Positions 8,612-16,419 of a DNA stretch of 59,987 nucleotides are shown in pieces. Where the stretch lies: contig JASEGB010000009.1 of assembly GCA_030018275.1 (NCBI GenBank), forward strand, positions 11,911-71,897. Direction: 5' to 3'. A program made the translations under genes and the position numbers. Under the pieces are notes generated by a model. That model was not told the DNA's origin and searched no databases. It worked only from the letters and a program-made list of their open reading frames with translations. The first letter of the stretch is position 1. Each line of letters opens with the position of its first letter. This stretch comes from Actinomycetota bacterium (GTDB lineage: Bacteria; Actinomycetota; Aquicultoria; Subteraquimicrobiales; Subteraquimicrobiaceae).

Positions 8612-8958
8612 ATTGTTATGACAAAGGCTGTGAAGGAGAGAGTAAACAGGTAAGCTCCCTTCAGAGAGGCAGCGTCGCTGGCTGAAAGCGTTGTCAGGGA
8701 GGACTGATTGAAGTTCACTCTGGAGCTGTGGGCTGAACAAGATCAGTCAGGAGGGACAAGTCAAGAGTCAAAAGAAAAAACTTTTGACTAGCAAGTTCTT
8801 TAAGGACGAGCGGTTGACTAGGCCAAAGGCCGATTGACTGAACTTAAGTAGGTTACACCGGTTTCCACCGTTATCAGGAATCTCTAGAGTGCCCATGGGG
8901 AATTTGGGTGGTACCGCGGAAGTAAGCCTTTCGTCCCAGAGACGGAAGGTTTTTAATA
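8612..8958 (+). promoter_or_regulatory. T-box leader with terminator, upstream of pheST
   Basis: The conserved T-box core GGGTGGTACCGCGG lies at about 8905-8920. It is followed by a terminator hairpin (CCTTTCGTC / GACGGAAGG, 8927-8950) with a T run. Uncharged tRNA-Phe is expected to pair with the core, open the terminator and switch on pheST. The purine-rich stem I region (GAAGGAGAGAGTAAACAGG) starts near 8632. Several TTC triplets could be the Phe specifier; I cannot choose without folding. Between stem I and the core lies an odd insert (about 8755-8845) of GACT-rich repeated words, including a perfect hairpin AGTCAAAAG / CTTTTGACT. Confidence 0.85.
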
Positions 8959-8998
8959 TTGAGCATTTTTAAATTGGCTATGTGGGGAGGACAAGCGG

Positions 8999-10051
8999 TT
9001 GTCAATACGGGAAGAACTAAGGTCTTTAGCTGAAGAAGCCCAACGAACCATTTCCCAGAGTTTCTCAATCGAGGAGCTCAACGAGGCGAGGGTGAAATTT
9101 CTGGGCAGAAAGGGGCAGTTGACGGTCATCTTAAAGAGCCTGGGCAAGCTTCCCCTCTCGGAAAGACCTGCTGTGGGACGTTTGGCCAATGAGATACGCG
9201 AGACCTTAGAGGAAAGCATCGTCTCAAGAGAAAAGGAGCTCAAAAAGGAGCTTTTGCAGAGAAAGCTCGAAGCGGAGAGAGTGGACATCACACTCCCAGG
9301 CAAACGCCCTTGTGTGGGAAGAAAGCATCTGTTGACCCAGGTTATAGAGGAGATCATCCGCATCTTCGTGGGCCTGGGTTACAATGTGGTTGAAGGTCCT
9401 GAGGTGGAGTTGGACTATTACAATTTTGAAGCGCTCAATACTCCCCCCGATCATCCGGCTCGTTCCCTTCAAGCTACGTTATACGTCAAGACTGCACTTG
9501 AGCCCAAATCGAGTAAGGAGGAAGTTCTCCTGCGAACTCACACATCACCTGTCCAAATCAGGGTCATGGAAAGAATGAAACCCCCTCTCTATGTGGTTTC
9601 ACCTGGGAGAACCTATCGCCGCGATGTTGCAGACCCAACCCATTCTCCCATGTTCCATCAAGTTGAGGGATTTGCCGTCGATAGACGCATCACTTTTGGT
9701 GATCTTAAGGGTACACTTGAAATCTTTGCCCGGGAGATGTTCGGTAAGGATCGAAAGGTAAGGCTCCGTCCCCACTTTTTCCCTTTCACTGAGCCCAGTG
9801 CCGAGGTCGACGTCTCCTGCATCGTTTGTGATGGGAGAGGATGCCGAATCTGTAAGTATAGTGGATGGTTGGAGATTTTAGGGGCGGGGATGATAGATCC
9901 CAACGTTTTTAATGTTGTGGGATACAATCCCGAGAAGGTAACCGGATTTGCCTTTGGTATGGGTGTGGAGCGAATAGCCATGCTTAAATACGGAGTAAAC
10001 GATATCCGACTATTCTTTGAAAGCGACTTGAAATTTTTGGAGCAATTCTAA
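8999..10051 (+). CDS. pheS: Phenylalanyl-tRNA synthetase alpha subunit
   Basis: PheS carries the catalytic site of the alpha2beta2 enzyme that charges tRNA-Phe. The 350-residue product has the N-terminal coiled coil (1-85), the class II core with RTHTSPVQIRVM, the motif 2 element FHQVEGFAVD and the motif 3 element GMGVERIAMLKYG. A zinc-like Cys set (CIVCDGRGCRICKYSG) is in the usual bacterial insertion. The start is TTG behind GGGGAGG. It is controlled by the T-box just upstream and followed by pheT after about 157 nt that hold a stuttering repeat. Confidence 0.96.
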   Translation: MSIREELRSLAEEAQRTISQSFSIEELNEARVKFLGRKGQLTVILKSLGKLPLSERPAVGRLANEIRETLEESIVSREKELKKELLQRKLEAERVDITLPGKRPCVGRKHLLTQVIEEIIRIFVGLGYNVVEGPEVELDYYNFEALNTPPDHPARSLQATLYVKTALEPKSSKEEVLLRTHTSPVQIRVMERMKPPLYVVSPGRTYRRDVADPTHSPMFHQVEGFAVDRRITFGDLKGTLEIFAREMFGKDRKVRLRPHFFPFTEPSAEVDVSCIVCDGRGCRICKYSGWLEILGAGMIDPNVFNVVGYNPEKVTGFAFGMGVERIAMLKYGVNDIRLFFESDLKFLEQF

Positions 10052-10055
10052 ATGC

Positions 10056-10140
10056 CGATGGAAGATGTTCGATCAGCGATTTTCGTTTTTTAAAGAATTT
10101 CTCGCTCATCGCTAGTCGCTTTTCGCTAATCGAATGTGGT
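10056..10140. repeat. Stuttering intergenic repeat between pheS and pheT
   Basis: The gap contains repeated variants of GCGATT/TCGC words (GATCAGCGATTTTCG, CTCATCGCTAGTCGC, TTTTCGCTAATCG). Similar words, in different order, are found after polX at 23604-23660. The function is unknown. Confidence 0.5.
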
Positions 10141-10208
10141 TGAAGTAGAAAGTATGGAGCGCAAGATAAGAATCGCTTGTGCACATAAAGGATTAGGGTG
10201 GAGAAAAG

Positions 10209-12620
10209 ATGCGTGTTTCATTAAATTGGCTAAAAGAATATGTGGAATTCAATCTTTCCCCGGAGGAACTTGCGGAGAGGCTGAATCTAACAGGAACGGC
10301 CGTTGAGGGAATAGAATATCTCGGGAAGGATTTACAGGGGGTAGTGGTTGGGCGGATAAAAAGAATCAAACCACATCCAAATGTCGATTATCTCAAGGTT
10401 TGTTCGGTGGATATTAGGGACAAGGAGCTTCAAATCGTCTGTGGTGCCAAGAATATGAAAGAAGGGGATAAAGTCCCCGTGGCTTTGGTTGGCGCGAAGC
10501 TACCGAGAGGTCTCGAGATAAAGAGGGCCATCATAAAAGGAGTTGCCTCCGAAGGAATGATGTGCTCTGAGTCGGAGTTAGGGATAGGTGAGGATGCAAG
10601 TGGTTTGCTCATTCTTGATGAGAGCGCCGAGGTTGGTGAGGATTTAGTGAAGGTCCTTGGTCTTGAAGATGTGGTCCTTGAGTTGGAGATCACCCCCAAC
10701 CGACCGGATTGTTTGGGGGTCATAGGCATTGCGCGAGAAGTCGCCGCCATTGTGGGCAGTGAACTCAAGAAACCGAAGATCAAATTGAAAGAGGTTGATA
10801 GATCCATCCACCAGGCAACAAGAGTCGATGTTCTGGATGGTGATCTTTGCCCCCGATATGCGGCGCGAATCATCGACGATATAACCATCGCTCCCTCCCC
10901 GTTGTGGATGAAGCGCCGTCTACAGGCGGCGGGTTTTCGGGCTATCAATAACGTTGTGGACATCACCAACTATGTAATGCTGGAAACGGGTCAACCCCTC
11001 CATGCTTTCGACTTCGACCGTTTAAATGAGGGCAGGATTGTGGTAAGGACTGCCCATCTTGGAGAGACGATTGTTACCCTCGACGGTGTCTTCCGCCAGC
11101 TGGATGAGACCATGCTGGTCATCGCCGATGCCAAAGAACCCATTGCTTTAGCTGGGGTAATGGGTGGTGCTCATTCGGAGGTATCCGAGGGAACAACCAC
11201 CATCCTGCTGGAATCGGCCAATTTTAATCCGCGAAGCATCATGCGCACATCGCGGAAATTGGGGCTAATCACGGAGTCTTCAAACCGTTTTGAAAAGGGA
11301 CTTGATCCAAATGGTCCGGTTTATGCTGCGGATAGAGCTGCTCAATTGATGCAAGAGCTCGCCGGGGGTAAGGTATTCAAGGGTGTAATTGATGTATATC
11401 CCAAACCGAAGCGAGTCTGGAGTCTTACGCTTCGTCCTCAGAGGGTTAACGACATCCTTGGCACCAACCTCTTGCCTAAGCAAATCACCCAAATTTTGGA
11501 GAGTCTAGAACTCAAAGTCTCCCAACTCCCAACTCCCAACTCCCAACTTGAGGTCCATGTGCCCACGTTCAGAACGGACCTGGAGCGGGAAGTCGATTTA
11601 ATTGAGGAAGTAGCTCGTCTTTACGGATACAACCGGATTCAATCCACCTTGCCTGAGAGCGGTAGAAAGCGGGGCGGTTTAAATTTAAATCAAAGGATAA
11701 GCCTATGTATCAAGGATATTTTAGTTTCTTGTGGTCTTTGGGAGGTCGTTACCTATAGCTTCATCGGTCCCCAACACTTCGATAAGCTCATGCTACCCGC
11801 AGACAGCGCCCTAAGGGAGGCTATAACCTTGAGAAATCCATTGAGCGAAGAACAATCAATCATGCGAACCACTCTCCTTCCGGGATTGCTTGAGGTCTTA
11901 AGGTACAATGCCCATCGAAATCGATATAATGTGCAAATTTTTGAAGTTGGGCACATCTTTCATTCTCGACCAGGCGAGATTTTGCCCCATGAGCCGGTTA
12001 TGGTTGCCGCGGCTTTGACCGGTTCCTGGAGGGATAATGAGTGGCATGAAAGGGCTAAGCTACTGGATTTCTTCGATGCAAAGGGCATAATTGAGACCTT
12101 ATTTGACCAGTTGTGCATCGAAGATTGGCACCTTAATAGAACCATCCGTCCCTTCTTCCATCCGGGTCGGGGTTCGGAAGTTTTCATAAAGGACAAGATG
12201 GTTGGGATATTAGGGGAGATTCATCCTCATGTCCAAGAAGCTTTTGAGCTTCCCAATCCCGTGACCATTTTTGAATTGGAGCAAGCGAAGCTGGTGAAAT
12301 ATGCCTCGCTCCTCAGGCACTTTGAGGAGATACCGAAATACCCCGGCGTTACCTTGGATATCGCTTTAGTTGTGGATGAAGTCATCTCCAATGAAGAGGT
12401 GTACAAGATTATCCACCGATGGGGAGGTAGGTTACTAAGGGAGATTCATCTCTTTGATCTCTATCGCGGTGGGCAGATTCCCAGGGGCAAGAAGAGTCTC
12501 GCTTACTCCCTGACTTTCAGAGCGGATGATAGAACCCTCACCGAAGACGAAGCGAAAAAGGCTCTGGAGCGCATCATCGCCAGATTAAAAGAGGAGCTCG
12601 GTGCAAGAATTCGCGCTTAG
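10209..12620 (+). CDS. pheT: Phenylalanyl-tRNA synthetase beta subunit
   Basis: PheT (803 residues) supplies tRNA recognition and editing for PheRS. Visible parts are the EMAP-type tRNA-binding domain (VVVGRIKRIKPHPNVDYL, about 45-150), the B3/B4 editing region with the TP-rich VLELEITPNRPDCLG, the B5 domain and the C-terminal ferredoxin-like anticodon domain (FEEIPKYPGVTLDIALV). Around residues 438-446, inside B5, four copies of the heptamer TCCCAAC (11520-11547) encode SQLPTPNSQL. This length is not needed by the family and looks like an insertion. The reading frame remains open because the flanks compensate. Confidence 0.96.
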   Translation: MRVSLNWLKEYVEFNLSPEELAERLNLTGTAVEGIEYLGKDLQGVVVGRIKRIKPHPNVDYLKVCSVDIRDKELQIVCGAKNMKEGDKVPVALVGAKLPRGLEIKRAIIKGVASEGMMCSESELGIGEDASGLLILDESAEVGEDLVKVLGLEDVVLELEITPNRPDCLGVIGIAREVAAIVGSELKKPKIKLKEVDRSIHQATRVDVLDGDLCPRYAARIIDDITIAPSPLWMKRRLQAAGFRAINNVVDITNYVMLETGQPLHAFDFDRLNEGRIVVRTAHLGETIVTLDGVFRQLDETMLVIADAKEPIALAGVMGGAHSEVSEGTTTILLESANFNPRSIMRTSRKLGLITESSNRFEKGLDPNGPVYAADRAAQLMQELAGGKVFKGVIDVYPKPKRVWSLTLRPQRVNDILGTNLLPKQITQILESLELKVSQLPTPNSQLEVHVPTFRTDLEREVDLIEEVARLYGYNRIQSTLPESGRKRGGLNLNQRISLCIKDILVSCGLWEVVTYSFIGPQHFDKLMLPADSALREAITLRNPLSEEQSIMRTTLLPGLLEVLRYNAHRNRYNVQIFEVGHIFHSRPGEILPHEPVMVAAALTGSWRDNEWHERAKLLDFFDAKGIIETLFDQLCIEDWHLNRTIRPFFHPGRGSEVFIKDKMVGILGEIHPHVQEAFELPNPVTIFELEQAKLVKYASLLRHFEEIPKYPGVTLDIALVVDEVISNEEVYKIIHRWGGRLLREIHLFDLYRGGQIPRGKKSLAYSLTFRADDRTLTEDEAKKALERIIARLKEELGARIRA
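11520..11547 (+). repeat. Four tandem TCCCAAC heptamers inside pheT
   Basis: Four perfect units of the 7-bp word TCCCAAC run head to tail within the coding sequence. Loss or gain of one unit would shift the frame of an essential gene, so the number should be fixed by selection. Confidence 0.95.
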
Positions 12621-12652
12621 GATGGGAAAAAGAAAAAATTCAGGAAAAGCTA

Positions 12653-12681
12653 TTGCATAAATATGCAAATTTTTGTATAAT
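12653..12681 (+). promoter_or_regulatory. arg operon promoter with overlapping ArgR-type operator
   Basis: TTGCAT (12653-12658), a 17-bp spacer and a perfect TATAAT (12676-12681) form a strong promoter. The perfect palindrome TTGCATAAATATGCAA (12653-12668) covers the -35 box and part of the spacer. It resembles ARG boxes, the AT-rich 18-bp palindromes bound by ArgR, and an argR gene lies in the operon downstream. Arginine-bound ArgR would therefore block RNA polymerase. Confidence 0.75.
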
Positions 12682-12707
12682 TTTGGCAATACTTATGGAG
12701 TCTGAGG

Positions 12708-13769
12708 ATGCGATGGTGGATGTCTCGGGTTTGTAGGATAGGGATAATTGGAGCCTCCGGTTACACTGGAGCTGAGCTCGCTCGGTTGTTACTGAATCAT
12801 CCCCACGTTGAGCTGACTTATGTTACAGCCGACCGATATAGGGATCAGAAAGCCGCCTCTCTTTATCTCAATTTAACGGGAATTTGTGACCTTTCTTACA
12901 CGGTTTTCGATTCAAGGCAAGCCAAGGAGAATTCGGATCTTCTTTTCATTGCTTTACCTCATGGGACTTCGATGAAGATCGTGCCCCAGCTGGTGGACGA
13001 GAATCACAAGATCATCGACCTCAGTGGGGATTTTCGATTGGTTGATAAAAACATCTATGAGAAGTGGTATGGGATACCCCATGTTTATCCCGTGCTTTTG
13101 GGTGCGGCCATTTACGGACTGCCGGAGATTAATCGGGAAGCTATTAAAAGGGCGAATTTTGTGTGCAATCCCGGTTGTTATCCCACTAGCGTTCTCTTGG
13201 CAACGGCTCCTTTGTTGACAAAGAGGCTCATAGACACCCAAAGTATCGTGGTGGATGCGAAATCCGGGGTTTCGGGGGCGGGTAGGGGTTTAAGTATCTC
13301 CAGCCACTTCCCTGAATGTAATGAAAATGTAAAGGCGTACTTGGTTGCCGCGCATAAGCATACCCCGGAAATGGAGCAAGAAATGAGCAAGCTCGCCGGA
13401 AAGGAGATAAAGATTTCTTTCACTCCTCACCTCATCCCCATGACCAGGGGCATCTTGAGCACCATATATTGTGATCTAAAACGGAGTTTAAAGACCCCTG
13501 ATCTCCTCGAAATATATGGGCTTTTTTATGAGGGTGAACCCTTCGTACACATCCTAAGTGAGGGAGAATACCCCGAGACGAAAAGCGTTTTGGGTTCTAA
13601 CCACTGCCATATAGGTTTGGAGGTGGATAGGCGAACTCGCAAGGTCATCGTGGTCTGTGCGATCGATAATTTGGTCAAGGGAGCTGCGGGCCAGGCCATT
13701 CAGAACATGAATATCATGTGTGGGTTTTCTGAAGATGAAGGGCTAAGAGCTGTTGGGCTTGTACCTTGA
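12708..13769 (+). CDS. argC: N-acetyl-gamma-glutamyl-phosphate reductase
   Basis: ArgC reduces N-acetylglutamyl phosphate to the semialdehyde with NADPH, the third step of arginine synthesis. The Rossmann motif GASGYTGAELARLL is near the N-terminus, and the catalytic Cys is C157 in NPGCYPTS. The residues HTPEMEQEM and HLIPMTRGIL are typical of the family. The 353-residue frame starts at ATG 12708 behind GGAG; ATG 12720 is an alternative. It is the first gene after the ArgR-type operator. Confidence 0.96.
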   Translation: MRWWMSRVCRIGIIGASGYTGAELARLLLNHPHVELTYVTADRYRDQKAASLYLNLTGICDLSYTVFDSRQAKENSDLLFIALPHGTSMKIVPQLVDENHKIIDLSGDFRLVDKNIYEKWYGIPHVYPVLLGAAIYGLPEINREAIKRANFVCNPGCYPTSVLLATAPLLTKRLIDTQSIVVDAKSGVSGAGRGLSISSHFPECNENVKAYLVAAHKHTPEMEQEMSKLAGKEIKISFTPHLIPMTRGILSTIYCDLKRSLKTPDLLEIYGLFYEGEPFVHILSEGEYPETKSVLGSNHCHIGLEVDRRTRKVIVVCAIDNLVKGAAGQAIQNMNIMCGFSEDEGLRAVGLVP

Positions 13770-13864
13770 TTGGTCGGGAGTCTGTTAGTTCGTAGTTGGG
13801 AGCGCAAGATCAAATATTTCTATGATTTCTCGCTACTTTAAAGATTACAGGGGGATAAAAAGAG

Positions 13865-15094
13865 ATGGTAAAGGTCAAGGTGATATCCGGGGGAGTAACC
13901 GCCTCGAGTGGGTTTAAGGCTTCCGGGGTAAGTTGTGGGATCAAGGGAAGTGGTAGAAAAGACCTTGCCCTCATCTTTTCCGAAGTTCCCGCTATTGCCG
14001 CTGTGGTTTTTACCACCAATAAGATGGCCGCTCCCCCCGTTTTGATCAGCAAAAAACATGTTCAGGAAGGGGTGGCTCAAGCGGTGGTGATCAACAGTGG
14101 CAATGCCAATTCCTGTACGGGGAGGCGAGGCATAACCGATGCTATAGAGATGGCAAAAATCACCGCGGGTGAGCTCACAAAGAAATGTTTGGGGAAAATC
14201 TCTCCTTATCAAATTTTACTAGCTTCAACTGGGATTATTGGTGTTCCCCTCCCCATGGACAAGCTGAAACGAGGCATCCAAAATGCTGTAGCATCTCTTT
14301 CTTACGATGCTCATCTGGATGCCGCCGAAGCGATTATGACCACCGATTCTTTCCCCAAGGAAATGGCGATTGAATTTAAAATAGGCAACAAAACCATTAC
14401 TCTAGGAGGGATGACCAAGGGAGCTGGGATGATTGCTCCGAATATGGCTACAACCCTTTCGGTTTTGACATCGGATATCAGAATTTCCCATTCATGTTTA
14501 AAACGGGCTTTAAGAAAATCGGTCGATAAATCCTTCAATATGATCACCGTCGATGGTGAGATGAGCACCAACGATATGGTCGTTATCCTTGCCAATGGGA
14601 TTGCTCAGAACCAGGAGGTGGTCGAAGACAGTAAAGATGCTCTCATCTTCCAAGAGGCATTGGACTTCCTCACCCAGGAATTGGCCAAGATGGTTGTGAG
14701 GGATGGGGAAGGAGCCACCAAATTCATCGAAATCATCGTCAGAGGTGGAAAATCCTTCGAAGATGCTAAGACCATAGCCATGACCGTAGCCAACTCAAAT
14801 TTGGTTAAAACCGCCTTTTTCGGTGAGGATATCAATTGGGGAAGGATCATCGCCTCAATTGGTCACTCTGGAGCGGAAATCAATCCACACGATATAGATA
14901 TTTACCTTAGCCATCATCAAATCGTGAAAGGTAGTGTGGGCTTGCCTTTTAATGAAGGGGAGATCAAAGAGGTCTTGAAGGATAAAGAGATAAGGGTAAC
15001 CATCGATCTTAATCTAGGTGATTCAATAGCAACCGTGTGGACTACGGATTTATCCTATGATTACGTGAAGATAAATGCAGCCTATAAAACGTAA
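13865..15094 (+). CDS. argJ: Bifunctional ornithine acetyltransferase / N-acetylglutamate synthase
   Basis: ArgJ moves the acetyl group from N-acetylornithine to glutamate, closing the acetyl cycle, and in many thermophiles also makes N-acetylglutamate from acetyl-CoA. The self-cleavage site is visible as KGAGMIAPNMATTL, with nucleophile Thr at residue 196. Other family marks are INSGNANSCTG and NMITVDGEMSTND. The 409-residue length is normal. No separate argA or argE is seen, in keeping with the cyclic pathway. Confidence 0.96.
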   Translation: MVKVKVISGGVTASSGFKASGVSCGIKGSGRKDLALIFSEVPAIAAVVFTTNKMAAPPVLISKKHVQEGVAQAVVINSGNANSCTGRRGITDAIEMAKITAGELTKKCLGKISPYQILLASTGIIGVPLPMDKLKRGIQNAVASLSYDAHLDAAEAIMTTDSFPKEMAIEFKIGNKTITLGGMTKGAGMIAPNMATTLSVLTSDIRISHSCLKRALRKSVDKSFNMITVDGEMSTNDMVVILANGIAQNQEVVEDSKDALIFQEALDFLTQELAKMVVRDGEGATKFIEIIVRGGKSFEDAKTIAMTVANSNLVKTAFFGEDINWGRIIASIGHSGAEINPHDIDIYLSHHQIVKGSVGLPFNEGEIKEVLKDKEIRVTIDLNLGDSIATVWTTDLSYDYVKINAAYKT

Positions 15095-15304
15095 AGGACA
15101 CTGTTTCTCGACTCTCGAAACTCGAATCTCAAATCTTACTTGTATTATTAACAAGATGGGTTAACTATGGTCGGGGTGAAGTGCTCCGAAAACACCCCGA
15201 AGAACGCTGTCGCATCTACGGGGCAGGCGCGGTTGACTGCAGTGTAAACCTAACTCGTTAATAGTCCACTTGTATGACGAGCGGCGAGGGACGATGTTAA
15301 AGGA
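15095..15304. other. argJ-argB gap with stutter words and a repeat element
   Basis: The left part has repeated CTCGA words (CTCGACTCTCGAAACTCGAATCTC, read here in pieces at 15108-15132). The right part holds the short copy of a repeat family described separately. No coding sequence is apparent. Confidence 0.5.
15205..15275. repeat. Repeat family R2, short copy
   Basis: The left block CGCTGTCGCATCTACGGGG and the right block ACCTAACTCGTTAATAGTCC are both found again at 40409-40620. There they are separated by about 140 bp of extra sequence, so this looks like an internally deleted copy of the same element. Confidence 0.75.
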
Positions 15305-15312
15305 TGAGGAAA

Positions 15313-16203
15313 ATGGAGAATGCATTAACTAAAGCCAAAATTCTGATGGAGGCGCTTCCATACATCAAGGAGTATTATGGGAGAACCATCACCGTAAAAT
15401 ATGGTGGAAGTGCCATGCTCGATGATTCTCTTAAACAATCCATCGCTTCCGATATCGTTTTGATGAGGTATGTGGGCATGAATCCGGTGATTGTTCATGG
15501 AGGAGGTCCCGAGATTTCAAGCTACATGAAGAAGTTGAAAAAAGAGGTAAAATTCGTGGAAGGGCTTCGAGTCACGGATAAGGAAACCATGGACATTGTA
15601 AAAATGGTCCTGGTGGGTAAAGTAAATAAGGAACTCGTTTCCATGATCAATTGCCATGCCCGCCTGCCTGAGCCTGGTGGGCAGGGCAGGATAGCCGTGG
15701 GAATAAGCGGTGACGACGCAGGGTTAATAATAGCTCAAAAGTGTACCACAACCACCGGGCAAGACCTCGGTTTCGCTGGCGAGGTTCAGAGGATCAATAC
15801 GGAAATTCTTCAAAATTTGATAAAGGATGGATTTACCCCAGTCATCGCCTCTGTGGGGGTCGGAGAAGAGGGAGAAAGCTATAATATCAACGCCGACTCT
15901 GTCGCCGCTGAGATTGCTGCAGCGCTGAAAGCTGATAAGATAATCTTTCTTACAAATGTTGATGGATTGTATAAGGATTTTGCCGATAAGAAATCTCTCA
16001 TTTCTGCACTTAACATCGATGAGTGCGAGAGGTTGATAAAGGAGAATTTAATAGGTGAAGGAATGCTACCTAAAGTCAGGGGGTGTATAAGGGCCCTTAA
16101 GGCTGGGGTGAAAAGGGCGCACATCTTAAATGGAACGATCCCACATGCCCTTCTTTTGGAGATTTTCACCGATGAGGGCATTGGAACAATGATCACTGCC
16201 TAA
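15313..16203 (+). CDS. argB: Acetylglutamate kinase
   Basis: ArgB phosphorylates N-acetylglutamate. The kinase motifs VKYGGSAM, VHGGGPEIS and the C-terminal NADSVAAEIA, ATP-site VDGLYKDF and GMLPKVRGC are all present. I prefer ATG 15313 (MENALTKAKILMEALPYI) over the ATG nine bases earlier, because the family starts this way. Around residues 116-126 the sequence NCHARLPEPGGQGRIAVG is longer than the usual N-x-H-G-G-x-AVG. The extra residues are encoded by a GC-rich inverted repeat (15658-15690). Arginine feedback is likely, given the pathway, but I did not identify the N-terminal helix with certainty. Confidence 0.95.
   Translation: MENALTKAKILMEALPYIKEYYGRTITVKYGGSAMLDDSLKQSIASDIVLMRYVGMNPVIVHGGGPEISSYMKKLKKEVKFVEGLRVTDKETMDIVKMVLVGKVNKELVSMINCHARLPEPGGQGRIAVGISGDDAGLIIAQKCTTTTGQDLGFAGEVQRINTEILQNLIKDGFTPVIASVGVGEEGESYNINADSVAAEIAAALKADKIIFLTNVDGLYKDFADKKSLISALNIDECERLIKENLIGEGMLPKVRGCIRALKAGVKRAHILNGTIPHALLLEIFTDEGIGTMITA
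15658..15690 (+). repeat. GC-rich palindromic insert inside argB
   Basis: GCCCGCCTGCC is followed by a short spacer and GGGCAGGGC, forming an imperfect palindrome that stays in frame within argB and adds about nine residues. It resembles the inserts in argD and the DUF1015 gene. Confidence 0.65.
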
Positions 16204-16285
16204 TTGTTGCATGAATCCGGTTGCAGGTCTTAATCTTAGGAATGTTTTAAGGATTTTTCCTGCGACATGTGACTTGCGGCTGCAT

Positions 16286-16419
16286 AACAGGGATTGTGCC
16301 CTAGACATAAATAAATAGAGTGATCTCTAAGAGCCATCCTTACAGGCGCTAGATGCGCCTTCCAGAATACTCTTATCGAATTATTAAGCGTGAATTATGT
16401 CTAGGCTATAACAGGGATT
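16286..16419. mobile_element. MITE family M1, long copy, with 10-bp target duplication
   Basis: The element (16296-16409, 114 bp) has terminal inverted repeats CCTAGACATAA / TTATGTCTAGG. It is flanked on both sides by the same 10 bp AACAGGGATT (16286-16295 and 16410-16419). A second, shorter copy with the same ends and a different 10-bp duplication is at 54127-54204. The long copy has an internal segment of about 50 bp that is absent from the short one. It sits directly before the argD ATG, so the right duplication now provides the sequence just upstream of that start. Confidence 0.85.
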
